From positions 74,501-138,500 of the forward strand of contig JAAXIF010000020.1 in the NCBI GenBank assembly GCA_012270485.1: a stretch of DNA of 64,000 nucleotides, in the 5' to 3' direction. A model generated the notes under the pieces. The model saw only the letters and a program-made list of their open reading frames with translations. It was not told the DNA's origin and made no database searches. Below, piece after piece: positions 17,174-26,645 of this stretch (positions are counted from its first letter, which is position 1; each line of letters begins with the position of its first letter). The position numbers were made by a program, and so were the translations under genes. Source of the DNA: Sphingobacteriales bacterium. Lineage in GTDB: Bacteria > Bacteroidota > Bacteroidia > Chitinophagales > Chitinophagaceae.

Positions 17174-18547
17174 ATGAGTTTCAAACTCCGTTTTGCCCTT
17201 CGTTTTACAGCTGTAGTGGCATTCATCTTGCTGAGTTGTTTTACTAGTATTTATTTTTTGTATGCCAACTTCCGTCAAGAAGAATTCACCAAGAGATTGC
17301 ATCATGAAGGAGAGGAGTTCTATGGTTTTTATCAAAAACAAATCCGATATCAATCACCGGTAGAACTGGTTTTTTTTGATGAGATCCAAGAGAATATTCT
17401 TGCCGGAGAAGAAATAGTGATATTGGATTCAGTGCAAAAAGTCATATTTACTTATCCGGCTACCCTACAGTTAGGTCTCTATCAAAAAATGATCAATGAC
17501 CTTAAATCTAACAAGGAACTTGAACAGATGGTAGGGGATAGATTTTATGGTAATGTATATTTCCCATCCGATAAAGTGAATGTTTTGATTTCAGGTATTG
17601 ATCTGGTGGGACAACAACAGTTATCCAGATTAATTTGGATTTTGGCTTTAGGATTTACATTGGCATTATTGGTAACGACTGTTCTTTCTTATTGGTTGAG
17701 TAAATCTTTTACCGCACCACTTCTTGAACTAGGTAAGCAAATGGGTGATATTACAGGTAGTGACTTGAAGAAAAGAATTCCTGAAAATGCTCAAATCGCA
17801 GAAGTGAATTTGATTGCTGGAAAATTCAATGCGATGCTTGCAAGACTTGAAAAAACATTTGAGTTTCAACGAAGTTTTGTTCATCATGCTTCACATGAAT
17901 TGAGGACACCGTTAGCAACCATGTTATCTCATACCGAATCGGCTTTAAAAAATCAATTGAATGAAGAAGAATACAGAACTGTTCTCGCTTCCTTGAAACA
18001 GGATCAGGAACGTATGATTGAACTCACCAATTCACTCTTATTGATCTCTCAATTTGAACAACAAAGTTTTGATAAAGCATGGCCCGTTTGCAGGGTAGAT
18101 GAGATATTGTATGATAAGATCAGTATCAGCGTGAAAATGTTCCCAGATATCGGTATATCATTGGTTTTTAAGAATACACCTTCATCAGATAACGACCTGA
18201 ATGTTCGAGGTAATGAAGCCTTGTTAAAATCGATGTTCAGTAACCTCATTCGGAATGGCTATCTCTATTCTATGAATAAAAAAGTAGAGATCATACTCGA
18301 ATTTGTTGAAAACGACATCTTGGTGCATGTGGAGACAAGGGGAGAGCACCTCAGTGAAGAAGAGCGAGAAAAGATAATGATTCCTTTTTTCAGGGGGCAA
18401 CAAGCCCGTCAAAAAGCTTCCGGTGTGGGATTGGGATTAACTATTGTGCATCGCATCCTGAATATGCATAAAGGCAGTTTGACGTATACACCCATGCCCA
18501 ATCAGGTAAACAGGTTTACTGTTACTCTACCAAAAGCTACCCCATAA
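17174..18547 (+). CDS. HAMP-containing sensor histidine kinase
   Basis: 457 aa: TM1 at 8-30, a periplasmic sensor of about 120 aa, TM2 at 153-175, HAMP at 176-228, HisKA with FVHHASHELRTPLA (phospho-acceptor H241), and HATPase_c with N-box SNLIRN and G2 box GVGLGLTIV. The G1 box, normally D-x-G-x-G, reads VETRGEHL here, so the adenine-contacting aspartate appears replaced by threonine and the second glycine by histidine. ATP binding may be altered. It is the partner of the OmpR-type regulator 9 bp upstream, and converges on rpsT. Confidence 0.92.
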   Translation: MSFKLRFALRFTAVVAFILLSCFTSIYFLYANFRQEEFTKRLHHEGEEFYGFYQKQIRYQSPVELVFFDEIQENILAGEEIVILDSVQKVIFTYPATLQLGLYQKMINDLKSNKELEQMVGDRFYGNVYFPSDKVNVLISGIDLVGQQQLSRLIWILALGFTLALLVTTVLSYWLSKSFTAPLLELGKQMGDITGSDLKKRIPENAQIAEVNLIAGKFNAMLARLEKTFEFQRSFVHHASHELRTPLATMLSHTESALKNQLNEEEYRTVLASLKQDQERMIELTNSLLLISQFEQQSFDKAWPVCRVDEILYDKISISVKMFPDIGISLVFKNTPSSDNDLNVRGNEALLKSMFSNLIRNGYLYSMNKKVEIILEFVENDILVHVETRGEHLSEEEREKIMIPFFRGQQARQKASGVGLGLTIVHRILNMHKGSLTYTPMPNQVNRFTVTLPKATP

Positions 18548-18573
18548 AAAAACCAGCCATGGGGCTGGTTTAC
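18546..18573. terminator. Bidirectional terminator between the kinase gene and rpsT
   Basis: Stem AACCAGCC/GGCTGGTT with a short ATGG loop. The stop codon region supplies seven T for the minus strand (rpsT side), making it strongest for rpsT; for the kinase it has only a short T-run. Confidence 0.75.
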
Positions 18574-18598
18574 TATTTTCTAACGAAAAGCTTAATAA

Positions 18599-18853
18599 TT
18601 AAGCAGTTACGTTTGCTTTCTTTGCTAATTTGCTCTTCAGGTTAGCAGCTTTGTTTTTGTGGATGATACCACGTTTTGCTAACTTATCGATCATAGAAAT
18701 AACGTTAGGCAGCTCTTCGGTATACGCTTTTACGTCAGTACCGGCTTTCAGGTCACGGATGGCGTTACGGGTAGTTTTACCATAATAACGGTTACGATCG
18801 CGACGCTTAGCAGCTTGTCTCACATCTTTCTTAGTAGCTGAATGATTTGCCAT
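18599..18853 (-). CDS. rpsT: 30S ribosomal protein S20
   Basis: 84 aa, basic, MANHSATKKDVRQAAKRRDRN at the N-terminus and KNKAANLKSKLAKK at the C-terminus, the typical S20 three-helix bundle that binds 16S rRNA in the 30S body. It stands alone with its own promoter box 21 bp before the ATG and a terminator beyond its stop. Confidence 0.97.
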   Translation of the reverse strand: MANHSATKKDVRQAAKRRDRNRYYGKTTRNAIRDLKAGTDVKAYTEELPNVISMIDKLAKRGIIHKNKAANLKSKLAKKANVTA

Positions 18854-18874
18854 TGTTCTTTTTTTTCAGGACGG

Positions 18875-18882
18875 CAAAGGTA
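18875..18882 (-). promoter_or_regulatory. -7 promoter box TACCTTTG of rpsT
   Basis: Exact TAnnTTTG on the minus strand, 21 bp before the rpsT ATG. A TTTC that could be a weak -33 element lies 20 bp upstream of it. Confidence 0.65.
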
Positions 18883-19092
18883 AGGACTTGAAACCAAAAG
18901 AGGAAATTTTTATCAAAAAAACTCCAAGAAGCCTCATTTTGAGCCCCGTACACCCTGTAACTTGTTCACTTGCACCTTGATTCTTGAGCCGAAGTGCTCA
19001 ATTGATTTTCGTCAAAATTTAGACATTTTTTCTGCCTTCAATGACCGATATTTGCCAACCTGTTTATCAAACCAGTTGTATAATCTTTACAC

Positions 19093-21837
19093 ATGAAGGA
19101 TTTTTCGTATATTACAAACTCCCATCCTGCATACATCGAGAGTCTTTATCAGGAATTTGTTCAGAATCCTGAGTCTGTTGATCCGGACTTAAAAAAGTTT
19201 TTCGAAGGTTTTGATTTTGCCGTGTCTAATGCTTCAGGTACTGTTGTGAGTAGCAATGGTCAAATCACAGCTGCGGAGAACATTGACTGGATGAAGGAGA
19301 TCAAAGTGTACCGATTGATCCTCGGATATCGTAATAAAGGTCATCTGATTGCTAAAACCAATCCCATTCGTCAGCGTAAAGACAGAGGGGCTAATCTTGA
19401 TCTTTCATTTTTTGGTCTTTCCGAAACAGATCTGAATACTACTTATCAGGCAGGTAATCTGATTGGATTGGGAGCTACTACATTGAAAAATATTTTACAG
19501 CACCTCAATAACTGTTATGCTTCGAATGTAGGAATTGAATTCAAGTATATCAGTGATCAGAAAAAAATTGATTGGCTGACCCGCGAAATGGAGCAGCAGT
19601 TTGTTCAACCACTTTCACTCGATAAGAAAAAGCGTGTGCTTGAAAAACTGAACCAAGGGGTGATGTTTGAAAAATTCTTGCACACAAAGTATATCGGACA
19701 AAAACGGTTTTCATTAGAAGGGGGCGAAACGACTATTGCAGCGTTGGATGCCATCATCAATGTAGCAGCCAATCATGAAGTGCAGGAAGTAGTGATCGGG
19801 ATGGCGCATCGCGGACGTTTGAATGTATTGGCAAACATCATGGGTAAAACCTATGAACAAATATTTAGTGAGTTTGAAGGAACTGCTGTGATGGATCAAA
19901 CCATGGGCAGTGGAGACGTGAAATATCACATGGGTTATGGAAGTGAAATTCAGACGCCTGATCAAAAAACCATTCATTTAAAACTCATGCCGAATCCTTC
20001 CCATTTGGAAGCAGTAGATCCGGTGGTAGTAGGTTTTGCCAGAGCAAAGGCAGATGTATTATACAATAGTGATTTTGATAAAATACTTCCCATACTCATT
20101 CATGGTGATGCATCTGTTGCCGGACAAGGTATTGTGTATGAAGTGTTACAGATGAGCAACCTGCGTGGTTATTATACAGGTGGAACCATTCACTATGTCA
20201 TCAATAACCAGATCGGATTTACGACAGACTTCGATGATGCAAGAAGTGCTGATTATTGTACATCGATTGCATCAATGGTACAGGCGCCTGTATTGCATGT
20301 AAATGGAGATGATGCAGAATCTGTAGTAAAATGTGCGGAGATCGCAACTCGTTATCGTCAGGAGTTCAACTCGGATATTTTCATTGACATGGTTTGTTAC
20401 CGCAAACATGGACACAATGAAGGAGATGATCCTAAATATACCCAACCACAGTTGTATGCGCTGATTGATAAACATCAGAATCCACGTGAGATCTATACGC
20501 AATACTTGATACAGAACGGAGAACCCGACGCACAACAATTGGCCAAAGAAATGGAGAAAAAATTCTGGGCAGATTTACAGGAGCGTTTGGATGAAGTGAA
20601 ACAAAATCCGCTCCCTTACAAATACCAAACCCCTGAATTGGTTTGGAAAAGTATGCGCAAAGCCACTGAAGAGGATTTTGATCAGTCGCCTGTTACAGCC
20701 GTTCCCCAAGAACAGATCCAGCAAATGTTTGGCAAATTGATGAGCTGGCCTGCTGAATTCAAACCATTGAAGAAAGTTGAGAAGTTGTTGCAGGATAAAA
20801 CAAAATTGCTGGAGACAGAACAGAAAATAGACTGGGCTACAGCAGAATTGTTAGCCTACGGCTCTATTTTAATGGAGGGAAATATTGTACGTATGAGTGG
20901 ACAGGATGTTCAAAGAGGAACATTCAGTCATCGACATGCGATTCTGCGTGATGAGAATACCAATAAAGGTTACAATCGTTTGAATCACTTTACTGAAAAC
21001 CAGGAGTCATTCCGTATCTATAATTCATTGTTGAGTGAATATGGTGTTTTAGGTTTTGAATATGGTTATGCCATGGCGAACCCTAATGCATTGGTGATTT
21101 GGGAAGCGCAGTTTGGAGATTTCTGTAATGGCGCACAAACCATGATCGATCAGTTTATTGCTGCAGGTGAACAAAAATGGCAGCGCCAAAATGGAGTAGT
21201 AATGTTATTGCCACACGGTTATGAAGGACAGGGTCCTGAACATAGTAGTGCAAGACTGGAACGTTTTCTGCAAATGTGTGCGGAATTGAATATGGTCATT
21301 ACCAATATCACAACTGCATCAAACCTATTCCATGCATTTCGTAGACAACTGGCTTGGAATTTCCGTAAGCCGATGATCAATTTTTCACCAAAAGCTAATC
21401 TCAGAAATCCTGCTACTTATAGCAGTATTACTGAGTTATCGGAAGGTGGTTTCAAGGAAGTCATTGATGATGTATTCATTGAAAATCCAACGCAAGTGAA
21501 AAAAGTGTTGTTGTGTACCGGAAAACTTTTCTTTGAGATGTCTGATAAACAGCAAAAAGAAAACAGAAAAGATATTGCGATCGTTCGTTTGGAGCAATTG
21601 TATCCATTACCACAAAAGCAATTGGAAGCATTGCACAAGAAGTATAATAAAGCTACCTGGTTCTGGGTTCAGGAAGAGCCATTGAATATGGGAGCGGCAT
21701 CATTCCTTCAAATGAATTTAAAAAATATCAATTTTGGAGTGATCAGCCGTAATGCAAGTGCTGCAACTGCTACAGGTTATGCAAAAGTGCATGCAGCAGA
21801 GCAGGCAGAGATCATCAATACAGCATTTGATATTTAA
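19093..21837 (+). CDS. sucA: 2-oxoglutarate dehydrogenase E1 component
   Basis: 914 aa, the usual length. It decarboxylates 2-oxoglutarate with thiamine diphosphate and passes the succinyl group to E2 in the TCA cycle. The N-terminal arm is seen in HPAYIESLYQEF and DPDLKKFFEG; GMAHRGRLNVLANI, GDASVAGQGIVYE and CYRKHGHNEGDDP mark the ThDP/Mg domain, and the transketolase-like half has FSHRHAI, LPHGYEGQGPEHSSARLERF and a C-terminal dehydrogenase domain. It is followed after 49 bp by the E2 gene, so they form a sucAB operon; the E3 gene is not here. Confidence 0.97.
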   Translation: MKDFSYITNSHPAYIESLYQEFVQNPESVDPDLKKFFEGFDFAVSNASGTVVSSNGQITAAENIDWMKEIKVYRLILGYRNKGHLIAKTNPIRQRKDRGANLDLSFFGLSETDLNTTYQAGNLIGLGATTLKNILQHLNNCYASNVGIEFKYISDQKKIDWLTREMEQQFVQPLSLDKKKRVLEKLNQGVMFEKFLHTKYIGQKRFSLEGGETTIAALDAIINVAANHEVQEVVIGMAHRGRLNVLANIMGKTYEQIFSEFEGTAVMDQTMGSGDVKYHMGYGSEIQTPDQKTIHLKLMPNPSHLEAVDPVVVGFARAKADVLYNSDFDKILPILIHGDASVAGQGIVYEVLQMSNLRGYYTGGTIHYVINNQIGFTTDFDDARSADYCTSIASMVQAPVLHVNGDDAESVVKCAEIATRYRQEFNSDIFIDMVCYRKHGHNEGDDPKYTQPQLYALIDKHQNPREIYTQYLIQNGEPDAQQLAKEMEKKFWADLQERLDEVKQNPLPYKYQTPELVWKSMRKATEEDFDQSPVTAVPQEQIQQMFGKLMSWPAEFKPLKKVEKLLQDKTKLLETEQKIDWATAELLAYGSILMEGNIVRMSGQDVQRGTFSHRHAILRDENTNKGYNRLNHFTENQESFRIYNSLLSEYGVLGFEYGYAMANPNALVIWEAQFGDFCNGAQTMIDQFIAAGEQKWQRQNGVVMLLPHGYEGQGPEHSSARLERFLQMCAELNMVITNITTASNLFHAFRRQLAWNFRKPMINFSPKANLRNPATYSSITELSEGGFKEVIDDVFIENPTQVKKVLLCTGKLFFEMSDKQQKENRKDIAIVRLEQLYPLPQKQLEALHKKYNKATWFWVQEEPLNMGAASFLQMNLKNINFGVISRNASAATATGYAKVHAAEQAEIINTAFDI

Positions 21838-21886
21838 ACATTGAATTATAACCTTATCATTATAAAGTAATAAACAGATATCCCCG

Positions 21887-23104
21887 ATGATTGAGATAAA
21901 AGTACCAACAGTAGGAGAGTCCATTAACGAAGTAACCTTGTTAAAGTGGACTAAAAAAGACGGCGAGTGGGTTGAGCGTGATGAAGTGATCGCTGAATTG
22001 GAAAGTGAGAAAGCCACTTTTGAAGTAAATGCGGAACAAGCAGGTATACTTACCACTGTGGGTAAAGAAGGCGATACACTCAATATCGGAGATGTGCTGG
22101 CAAAAATTGATGAAACTGTAGCTAAGCCGGAAGGCGCCGCTGCTCCTGCACCCAAAGAAGCGGCAACAGCAGTGCCTGTGAAAAATGAAGCGCCAGTAAC
22201 AGCTGTGTCTAATGATATCAAAGCAACACCTGTTGCTTCAGCTATTATCGCTGATAAAAAAGTAGATCCTTCTAATATCAAACCAACGGGTGCCGGAGGA
22301 AAGATTGTAAAGCACGATGTATTGGAAGCTTTGGCCAATCCGGGTAAAAAAGCATTTTCGGGCGGAGAGTTATACAGCAGAAATATACGTCAGGAGAAGA
22401 TGAGCAATCTTCGTAAAACCATCAGCAAACGTTTGGTGGAGGCCAAGAATACAACAGCGATGCTCACCACTTTTAATGAAGTGGATATGACACGCATCAT
22501 GGACGTGCGTAAACAATACAAAGACAAGTTTAAAGAACTGCATGGTGTGAACCTCGGTTTCATGAGCTTCTTTGCAAAAGCTTGTGCTATTGCATTAGGT
22601 GAATGGCCATCTGTAAATGCGTACATTGATGGAGACCAATTGGTATACCATGATTATGCGGATATCAGTATCGCTGTTAGTACTCCACGTGGATTAACAG
22701 TACCTGTTATGCGTAATGTAGAAAGTCTAAGCATGGCTGATATCGAAAAGAAAGTAGTGGAATTAGCAGGTAAGGCCCGCGACAGCAAACTAACAGCCGA
22801 AGAATTACAAGGAGGAACATTTACCATCACCAATGGAGGTGTATTTGGCAGTTTAATGAGTACTCCTATCATCAATATCCCACAAAGTGCAATTCTTGGA
22901 ATGCACAAAATCCAGGAAAGACCAATGGCTATAAACGGACAAGTGGTGGTTCGTCCGATGATGTATTTAGCCCTGAGTTATGATCACCGCATCATTGACG
23001 GACGTGAAAGCGTTAGCTTCCTTGTACGAGTAAAGGAACTGCTTGAAAATCCTGAATTGTTGCTCTTCGGGAAAGACCCGGTGAAAACATTACTGGAAGT
23101 ATAG
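21887..23104 (+). CDS. sucB: Dihydrolipoyllysine-residue succinyltransferase (2-oxoglutarate dehydrogenase E2)
   Basis: 405 aa. The lipoyl domain (1-75) has [10 protein letters not shown] with lipoylated K42; an Ala/Pro/Lys-rich linker (about 80-120) leads to the peripheral subunit-binding domain ([20 protein letters not shown]), and the catalytic domain has the acyltransferase motif [11 protein letters not shown] near the C-terminus. It transfers the succinyl group from E1 to CoA. It directly follows sucA. The Ala-rich linker is normal for the family. Confidence 0.97.
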   Translation: MIEIKVPTVGESINEVTLLKWTKKDGEWVERDEVIAELESEKATFEVNAEQAGILTTVGKEGDTLNIGDVLAKIDETVAKPEGAAAPAPKEAATAVPVKNEAPVTAVSNDIKATPVASAIIADKKVDPSNIKPTGAGGKIVKHDVLEALANPGKKAFSGGELYSRNIRQEKMSNLRKTISKRLVEAKNTTAMLTTFNEVDMTRIMDVRKQYKDKFKELHGVNLGFMSFFAKACAIALGEWPSVNAYIDGDQLVYHDYADISIAVSTPRGLTVPVMRNVESLSMADIEKKVVELAGKARDSKLTAEELQGGTFTITNGGVFGSLMSTPIINIPQSAILGMHKIQERPMAINGQVVVRPMMYLALSYDHRIIDGRESVSFLVRVKELLENPELLLFGKDPVKTLLEV

Positions 23105-23134
23105 TTTTCGAAAATTTAATGTAAATTCATTAAG

Positions 23135-23183
23135 GCACATCTGGAAACAGAGCTCGCTTGAAACGAGGTATGTTTCCAGGTGC
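23135..23183 (+). other. Structured leader/intergenic hairpin between sucB and the methyltransferase gene
   Basis: Nested inverted repeats: GCAC and CTGGAAAC pair with GTTTCCAG and GTGC (with a 2-nt bulge), enclosing an inner CTCG/CGAG stem. No T-tract follows. It lies 22 bp before the ATG of the next gene. It could be a Rho-dependent terminator remnant or an RNA leader; nothing in it identifies a known class. Confidence 0.4.
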
Positions 23184-23204
23184 GCTGATGTAACCTCATA
23201 CCCT

Positions 23205-24380
23205 ATGATGCGATTCCAGTCATACTTCAATACTGCCGTGTCCCTAATTCAAGGGTATAATGGATCGCAGCCTTTGGTACATTATCTGAAAGCATATTTT
23301 GCCCAAGAAAAAAAACATGGGGCTAAGGATAGAAAATACATCACTCACCTTTGTTATAGTTACTATCGGCTCGGACATGCACTAAAAGAGTTAACGATAA
23401 AAGAGCGATTGAAAATCGCCCTATTCTTTGCAGAAAAAACACCCGGGTATTGGTCCGGCTTGTATAAACCTGAATGGATAAAAAATTGGAATGCAGATTT
23501 AGAGCAAAGAGTCGGTTTTATTGAACAACTCTATCCTGTTTTTAGCATCCAGCATATTTATCCATGGAAAGAGGAAATGAGTGAAGGAGTAGAACTTCCT
23601 GAATTAAGCATTGGTGAGTTTACACAACCTGATCTTTTTATTCGTGTGAGACCCGGATTTGAAACTGTTGTCCGAACAAAACTGAGTGATGCAGCCATTC
23701 CTTTTCAGGAATTATCTGATGCTACACTGGCATTATCCAATGGAACAAAACTGGATACCATTCTTGAGATCGATAAGGAAGTAGTGATACAGGATTTGAA
23801 TTCCCAAAGAGTAAAATTATTATTACCGGCACAGCTACCATCACCTGTTCGGGTTTGGGATTGTTGTGCTGCCAGTGGGGGTAAATCTATTTTAGTGTAT
23901 GATCACTTGCGAGATGTGTCACTAACTGTATCAGATGCCAGGATTTCTATTCTCCACAATCTGAAGCAACGATTTGAAAGAGCAGGTATTGATCAGTATG
24001 ATGCTTTTATTGCAGATTTATCAGTCTCCACTTTTACTTATACCGGTGAACCTTATGATCTAGTCATTTGTGATGCACCCTGTACCGGCAGTGGTACATG
24101 GTCAAGAACACCGGAGCAACTTGCTTTTTTCAGTACCGATAAAATAACATTGTACACAGCACTGCAAAGAAAGATCACGCAGAATGTGGCAACAACAATA
24201 CAACCCGGCGGATATCTGTTGTATATCACCTGTTCTTTGTTCAGAAGAGAAAATGAAGAGATCGTAAAACAATTACTAGAACAGAATCATTCGCTTGAAT
24301 TGGTTGTGCAGCAACTGATGACAGGGTATCATCAAAAATCGGATACGATGTTTGCAGCTTTGTTAAGAAGAAAGCATTAA
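23205..24380 (+). CDS. RsmB/NOP-family rRNA cytosine-C5 methyltransferase
   Basis: 391 aa. An alpha-helical NusB-like N-terminal region (about 1-90) is followed by a Rossmann methyltransferase with SAM motif WDCCAASGGKS, motif IV CDAPCTGSGTW containing the product-release Cys, and motif VI ITCSLFRRENE with the catalytic Cys. It methylates a cytosine in 16S rRNA or another RNA; the exact site cannot be assigned. The 3' end overlaps the convergent mnmA by 4 bp. Confidence 0.9.
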   Translation: MMRFQSYFNTAVSLIQGYNGSQPLVHYLKAYFAQEKKHGAKDRKYITHLCYSYYRLGHALKELTIKERLKIALFFAEKTPGYWSGLYKPEWIKNWNADLEQRVGFIEQLYPVFSIQHIYPWKEEMSEGVELPELSIGEFTQPDLFIRVRPGFETVVRTKLSDAAIPFQELSDATLALSNGTKLDTILEIDKEVVIQDLNSQRVKLLLPAQLPSPVRVWDCCAASGGKSILVYDHLRDVSLTVSDARISILHNLKQRFERAGIDQYDAFIADLSVSTFTYTGEPYDLVICDAPCTGSGTWSRTPEQLAFFSTDKITLYTALQRKITQNVATTIQPGGYLLYITCSLFRRENEEIVKQLLEQNHSLELVVQQLMTGYHQKSDTMFAALLRRKH

Positions 24381-25486
24381 AGTGCAATCAAATCACCCCG
24401 CTGAATAATCCCACCACCAATCACATCATTCCCTTCATAGAATACGGCACTTTGTCCGGGAGCAATGCTTTTTACATTTTCGTAAAAGCGAACGCGAATT
24501 CCATTTTCATGGTTGTATAAGTTGGCAAGTGCACCCTGATCTTTGTAACGGATTTTCGCCATTACTTCCATTCCATCAGAGATACCATCGTATTTGATCC
24601 AATTCATTTTGGTGACCAACATATCATTTTGTTCCAAGTCTTCTTCATCGCCTAGTACAACTGTATTTGTATCAGGATCGATAGCCGTTACATATGCAGG
24701 TTTCCCCAAAGCAATATCTAGACCTTTTCGTTGACCAATGGTATAAAAAGGATAGCCTTTATGCTGCCCCAATTTTTTCCCGTTTTTATCTATAAACCAT
24801 CCGCCGTTCACTTTTTCTTCCAGTCCATCTACATTTCTTTTTAAGAAACCACGATAATCGTTATCGGGAACAAAACATATTTCATAGCTCTCGCTTTTTT
24901 TAGCGAGTTCGGGATAGCCCAGATCCATGGCCATTTGGCGAATATCTTTTTTGTGGTATTTACCTAAAGGCATGATGGTTCTACTGAGCAGTTCCTGATC
25001 CAGTCCCCACAATACATAACTCTGGTCCTTGGTAGCGTCCAAGCCTTTGCTGATCACATAGCGGTCGTTGGTATGTTGTCTGATTTCTGCATAATGCCCT
25101 GTTGCGATAAAATCACAATTCAAAGCATTGGCTCTTTTGAGTAAGGCGCGCCATTTAATATGCGTATTGCACATGACACATGGATTGGGTGTACGTCCTG
25201 CAAGATATTCCTCCACAAAATTTTCAATCACAAAATCTCCAAACTCTTCACGGATATCAAGAATGAAATGGGGGAATCCATGATGTACTGCTGCCTGACG
25301 GGCATCGTTGAAAGAATCAATATTGCAGCAACCTGTTTCTTTAGAGCTGGTGCCACTGCTGGCATAATCCCATGTTTTCATGGTAATACCTACCACTTCA
25401 TATCCTTCATTATGGAGCATGAGTGCCGTAACGGTACTATCTATACCGCCACTCATCGCCACCAACACTTTTCCTTTACGGCTCAT
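24377..25486 (-). CDS. mnmA: tRNA-uridine 2-sulfurtransferase (U34 thiolase)
   Basis: 369 aa from ATG 25486; the track's TTG at 25507 lies inside the promoter box. The PP-loop is VAMSGGIDST (Ile in place of the usual Val), TPNPCVMCN contains the first catalytic Cys, and SYEICFVPDNDYR the second. The central domain has GQRKGLDIA and the C-terminal beta-barrel ends with FYEGNDVIGGG. It makes s2U34 in tRNA Lys/Glu/Gln using a sulfur relay. Confidence 0.97.
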   Translation of the reverse strand: MSRKGKVLVAMSGGIDSTVTALMLHNEGYEVVGITMKTWDYASSGTSSKETGCCNIDSFNDARQAAVHHGFPHFILDIREEFGDFVIENFVEEYLAGRTPNPCVMCNTHIKWRALLKRANALNCDFIATGHYAEIRQHTNDRYVISKGLDATKDQSYVLWGLDQELLSRTIMPLGKYHKKDIRQMAMDLGYPELAKKSESYEICFVPDNDYRGFLKRNVDGLEEKVNGGWFIDKNGKKLGQHKGYPFYTIGQRKGLDIALGKPAYVTAIDPDTNTVVLGDEEDLEQNDMLVTKMNWIKYDGISDGMEVMAKIRYKDQGALANLYNHENGIRVRFYENVKSIAPGQSAVFYEGNDVIGGGIIQRGDLIAL

Positions 25487-25504
25487 GTAATTTGAATTAG
25501 TCTG

Positions 25505-25512
25505 CAAAAATA
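25505..25512 (-). promoter_or_regulatory. -7 promoter box TATTTTTG of mnmA
   Basis: Minus-strand match to TAnnTTTG ending 18 bp before the ATG at 25486. It overlaps the TTG start used in the ORF track, which argues against that start. Confidence 0.5.
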
Positions 25513-25582
25513 CAGTAAGCGCCGGAATTCAGGGGTGTGTAGCGGCTTTTCAGTGCCAAACGGGGTTTCGAATAACGAAAAA

Positions 25583-26023
25583 TCACAGGTCTACCGCCAT
25601 TAACTTAAAAGTGTCGCTCCACCCGTCATACACAAAACTGCAATACCGAAGCACATCTCTGCCGATAATACCGTCATAGGGGGCATTGCTGTAATCGCCT
25701 TCTACCAGATCAATCGGTAAGGCTTTTTCCCTGAAAATGGGTAGGTAAAGGATCGCACGAAATAGTTTGAGTTCATATCGTCCTCCTGCACCATCAACTG
25801 TAGCATCATCACGATATCGATTCAATTGTAGGCGTTCGATGATGGATTTGTCTAGTCCGGAAATATTCGAACCGGTATCTATCAATAAGCGGGTGGTGAT
25901 ATAAGTATGGAATCCATTGAAGTTTTTGACATTCAAAAAAGTTTCTTCATCCGTATGAATTTCAGCTTCAACGATAGGGCCGTGATCTTGTAAGGTTGGA
26001 ATGGTTAATTGTAATCCCTGCAT
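25583..26023 (-). CDS. Retropepsin-like aspartic protease domain protein
   Basis: 146 aa with no signal peptide. LLIDTGSNISGLD carries the Asp-Thr-Gly catalytic triad (D49), and YDGIIGRDVLRYC is the usual G-x-I-G-R-D motif near the end of a single retropepsin lobe. Such single-lobe proteins must dimerise to form an active site. The substrate is unknown, and the cytoplasmic location is inferred from the lack of an export signal. Its start is divergent from ssb (146 bp apart); it is 96 bp upstream of mnmA in the same direction. Confidence 0.8.
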   Translation of the reverse strand: MQGLQLTIPTLQDHGPIVEAEIHTDEETFLNVKNFNGFHTYITTRLLIDTGSNISGLDKSIIERLQLNRYRDDATVDGAGGRYELKLFRAILYLPIFREKALPIDLVEGDYSNAPYDGIIGRDVLRYCSFVYDGWSDTFKLMAVDL

Positions 26024-26169
26024 ATGGTAAACAATTTATCATCAGGTATTGATAATTGGAAAGCTTGTTAAACCAAATTCCTTACCTGATTAAACAACGT
26101 TGAAAATTTGCGGTAAATACGGTATCCACGATTAGTCATTTTGCCGATATTTACCGAAACTATTAAGCT

Positions 26170-26619
26170 ATGATAAAATTATTGGTGATCGGCAATCTGG
26201 GAAAAGATGCCATTTTGAACAATGTGAACGGAAAGAATGTGATCAATTTTACGGTAGCACATACTGAAAAATATAAAGATGCTCAGGGTGTACAAAAAGA
26301 CCGCACCGTATGGGTGGATTGTTCTTATTGGACAGACCGCACAGGTGTAGTTCCATACCTGAAAAAAGGAACGCAAGTGTATGTAGAGGGTAATCCGGAT
26401 GTGAGAACCTATACTACTCAAGATGGTAGAAACGGAGCTTCTCTTACTTTGCGGGTGTTGAGTATTCAATTGATAGGAACCAAAGGGGGTGAAGGAGCTA
26501 GTGGCAACCCCGCCTCCGGTAACAGTGGTTATACACCACAAACACCTGCCTATGGAGGTCAACCGGTCGTATCCTCACCCAATGAATTAACAGAGCCCAT
26601 GGATGATTTGCCGTTCTAA
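26170..26619 (+). CDS. ssb: Single-stranded DNA-binding protein
   Basis: 149 aa. The OB-fold (1-108) has LLVIGNLGKDAILN, VINFTVAHTEKYKD, VDCSYWTDR and VEGNPDVRTYTTQDGR; a Gly/Pro/Ser-rich linker follows, and the acidic tip EPMDDLPF binds replication and repair partners. It binds ssDNA as a tetramer. A near-consensus -7 box (TCATTTTG) lies about 20 bp upstream. It is followed by a terminator of the dispersed 30-bp hairpin family. Confidence 0.95.
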   Translation: MIKLLVIGNLGKDAILNNVNGKNVINFTVAHTEKYKDAQGVQKDRTVWVDCSYWTDRTGVVPYLKKGTQVYVEGNPDVRTYTTQDGRNGASLTLRVLSIQLIGTKGGEGASGNPASGNSGYTPQTPAYGGQPVVSSPNELTEPMDDLPF

Positions 26620-26645
26620 TCAAACCAAGTCACATAATTTATCAA

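Noticed and set aside
21718-22338. 206-aa minus-strand ORF across the sucA/sucB junction
   Set aside because: Antisense shadow of the well-supported E1 and E2 genes; Ser/Ala/Thr-rich translation reflects the Ala/Lys linker codons.
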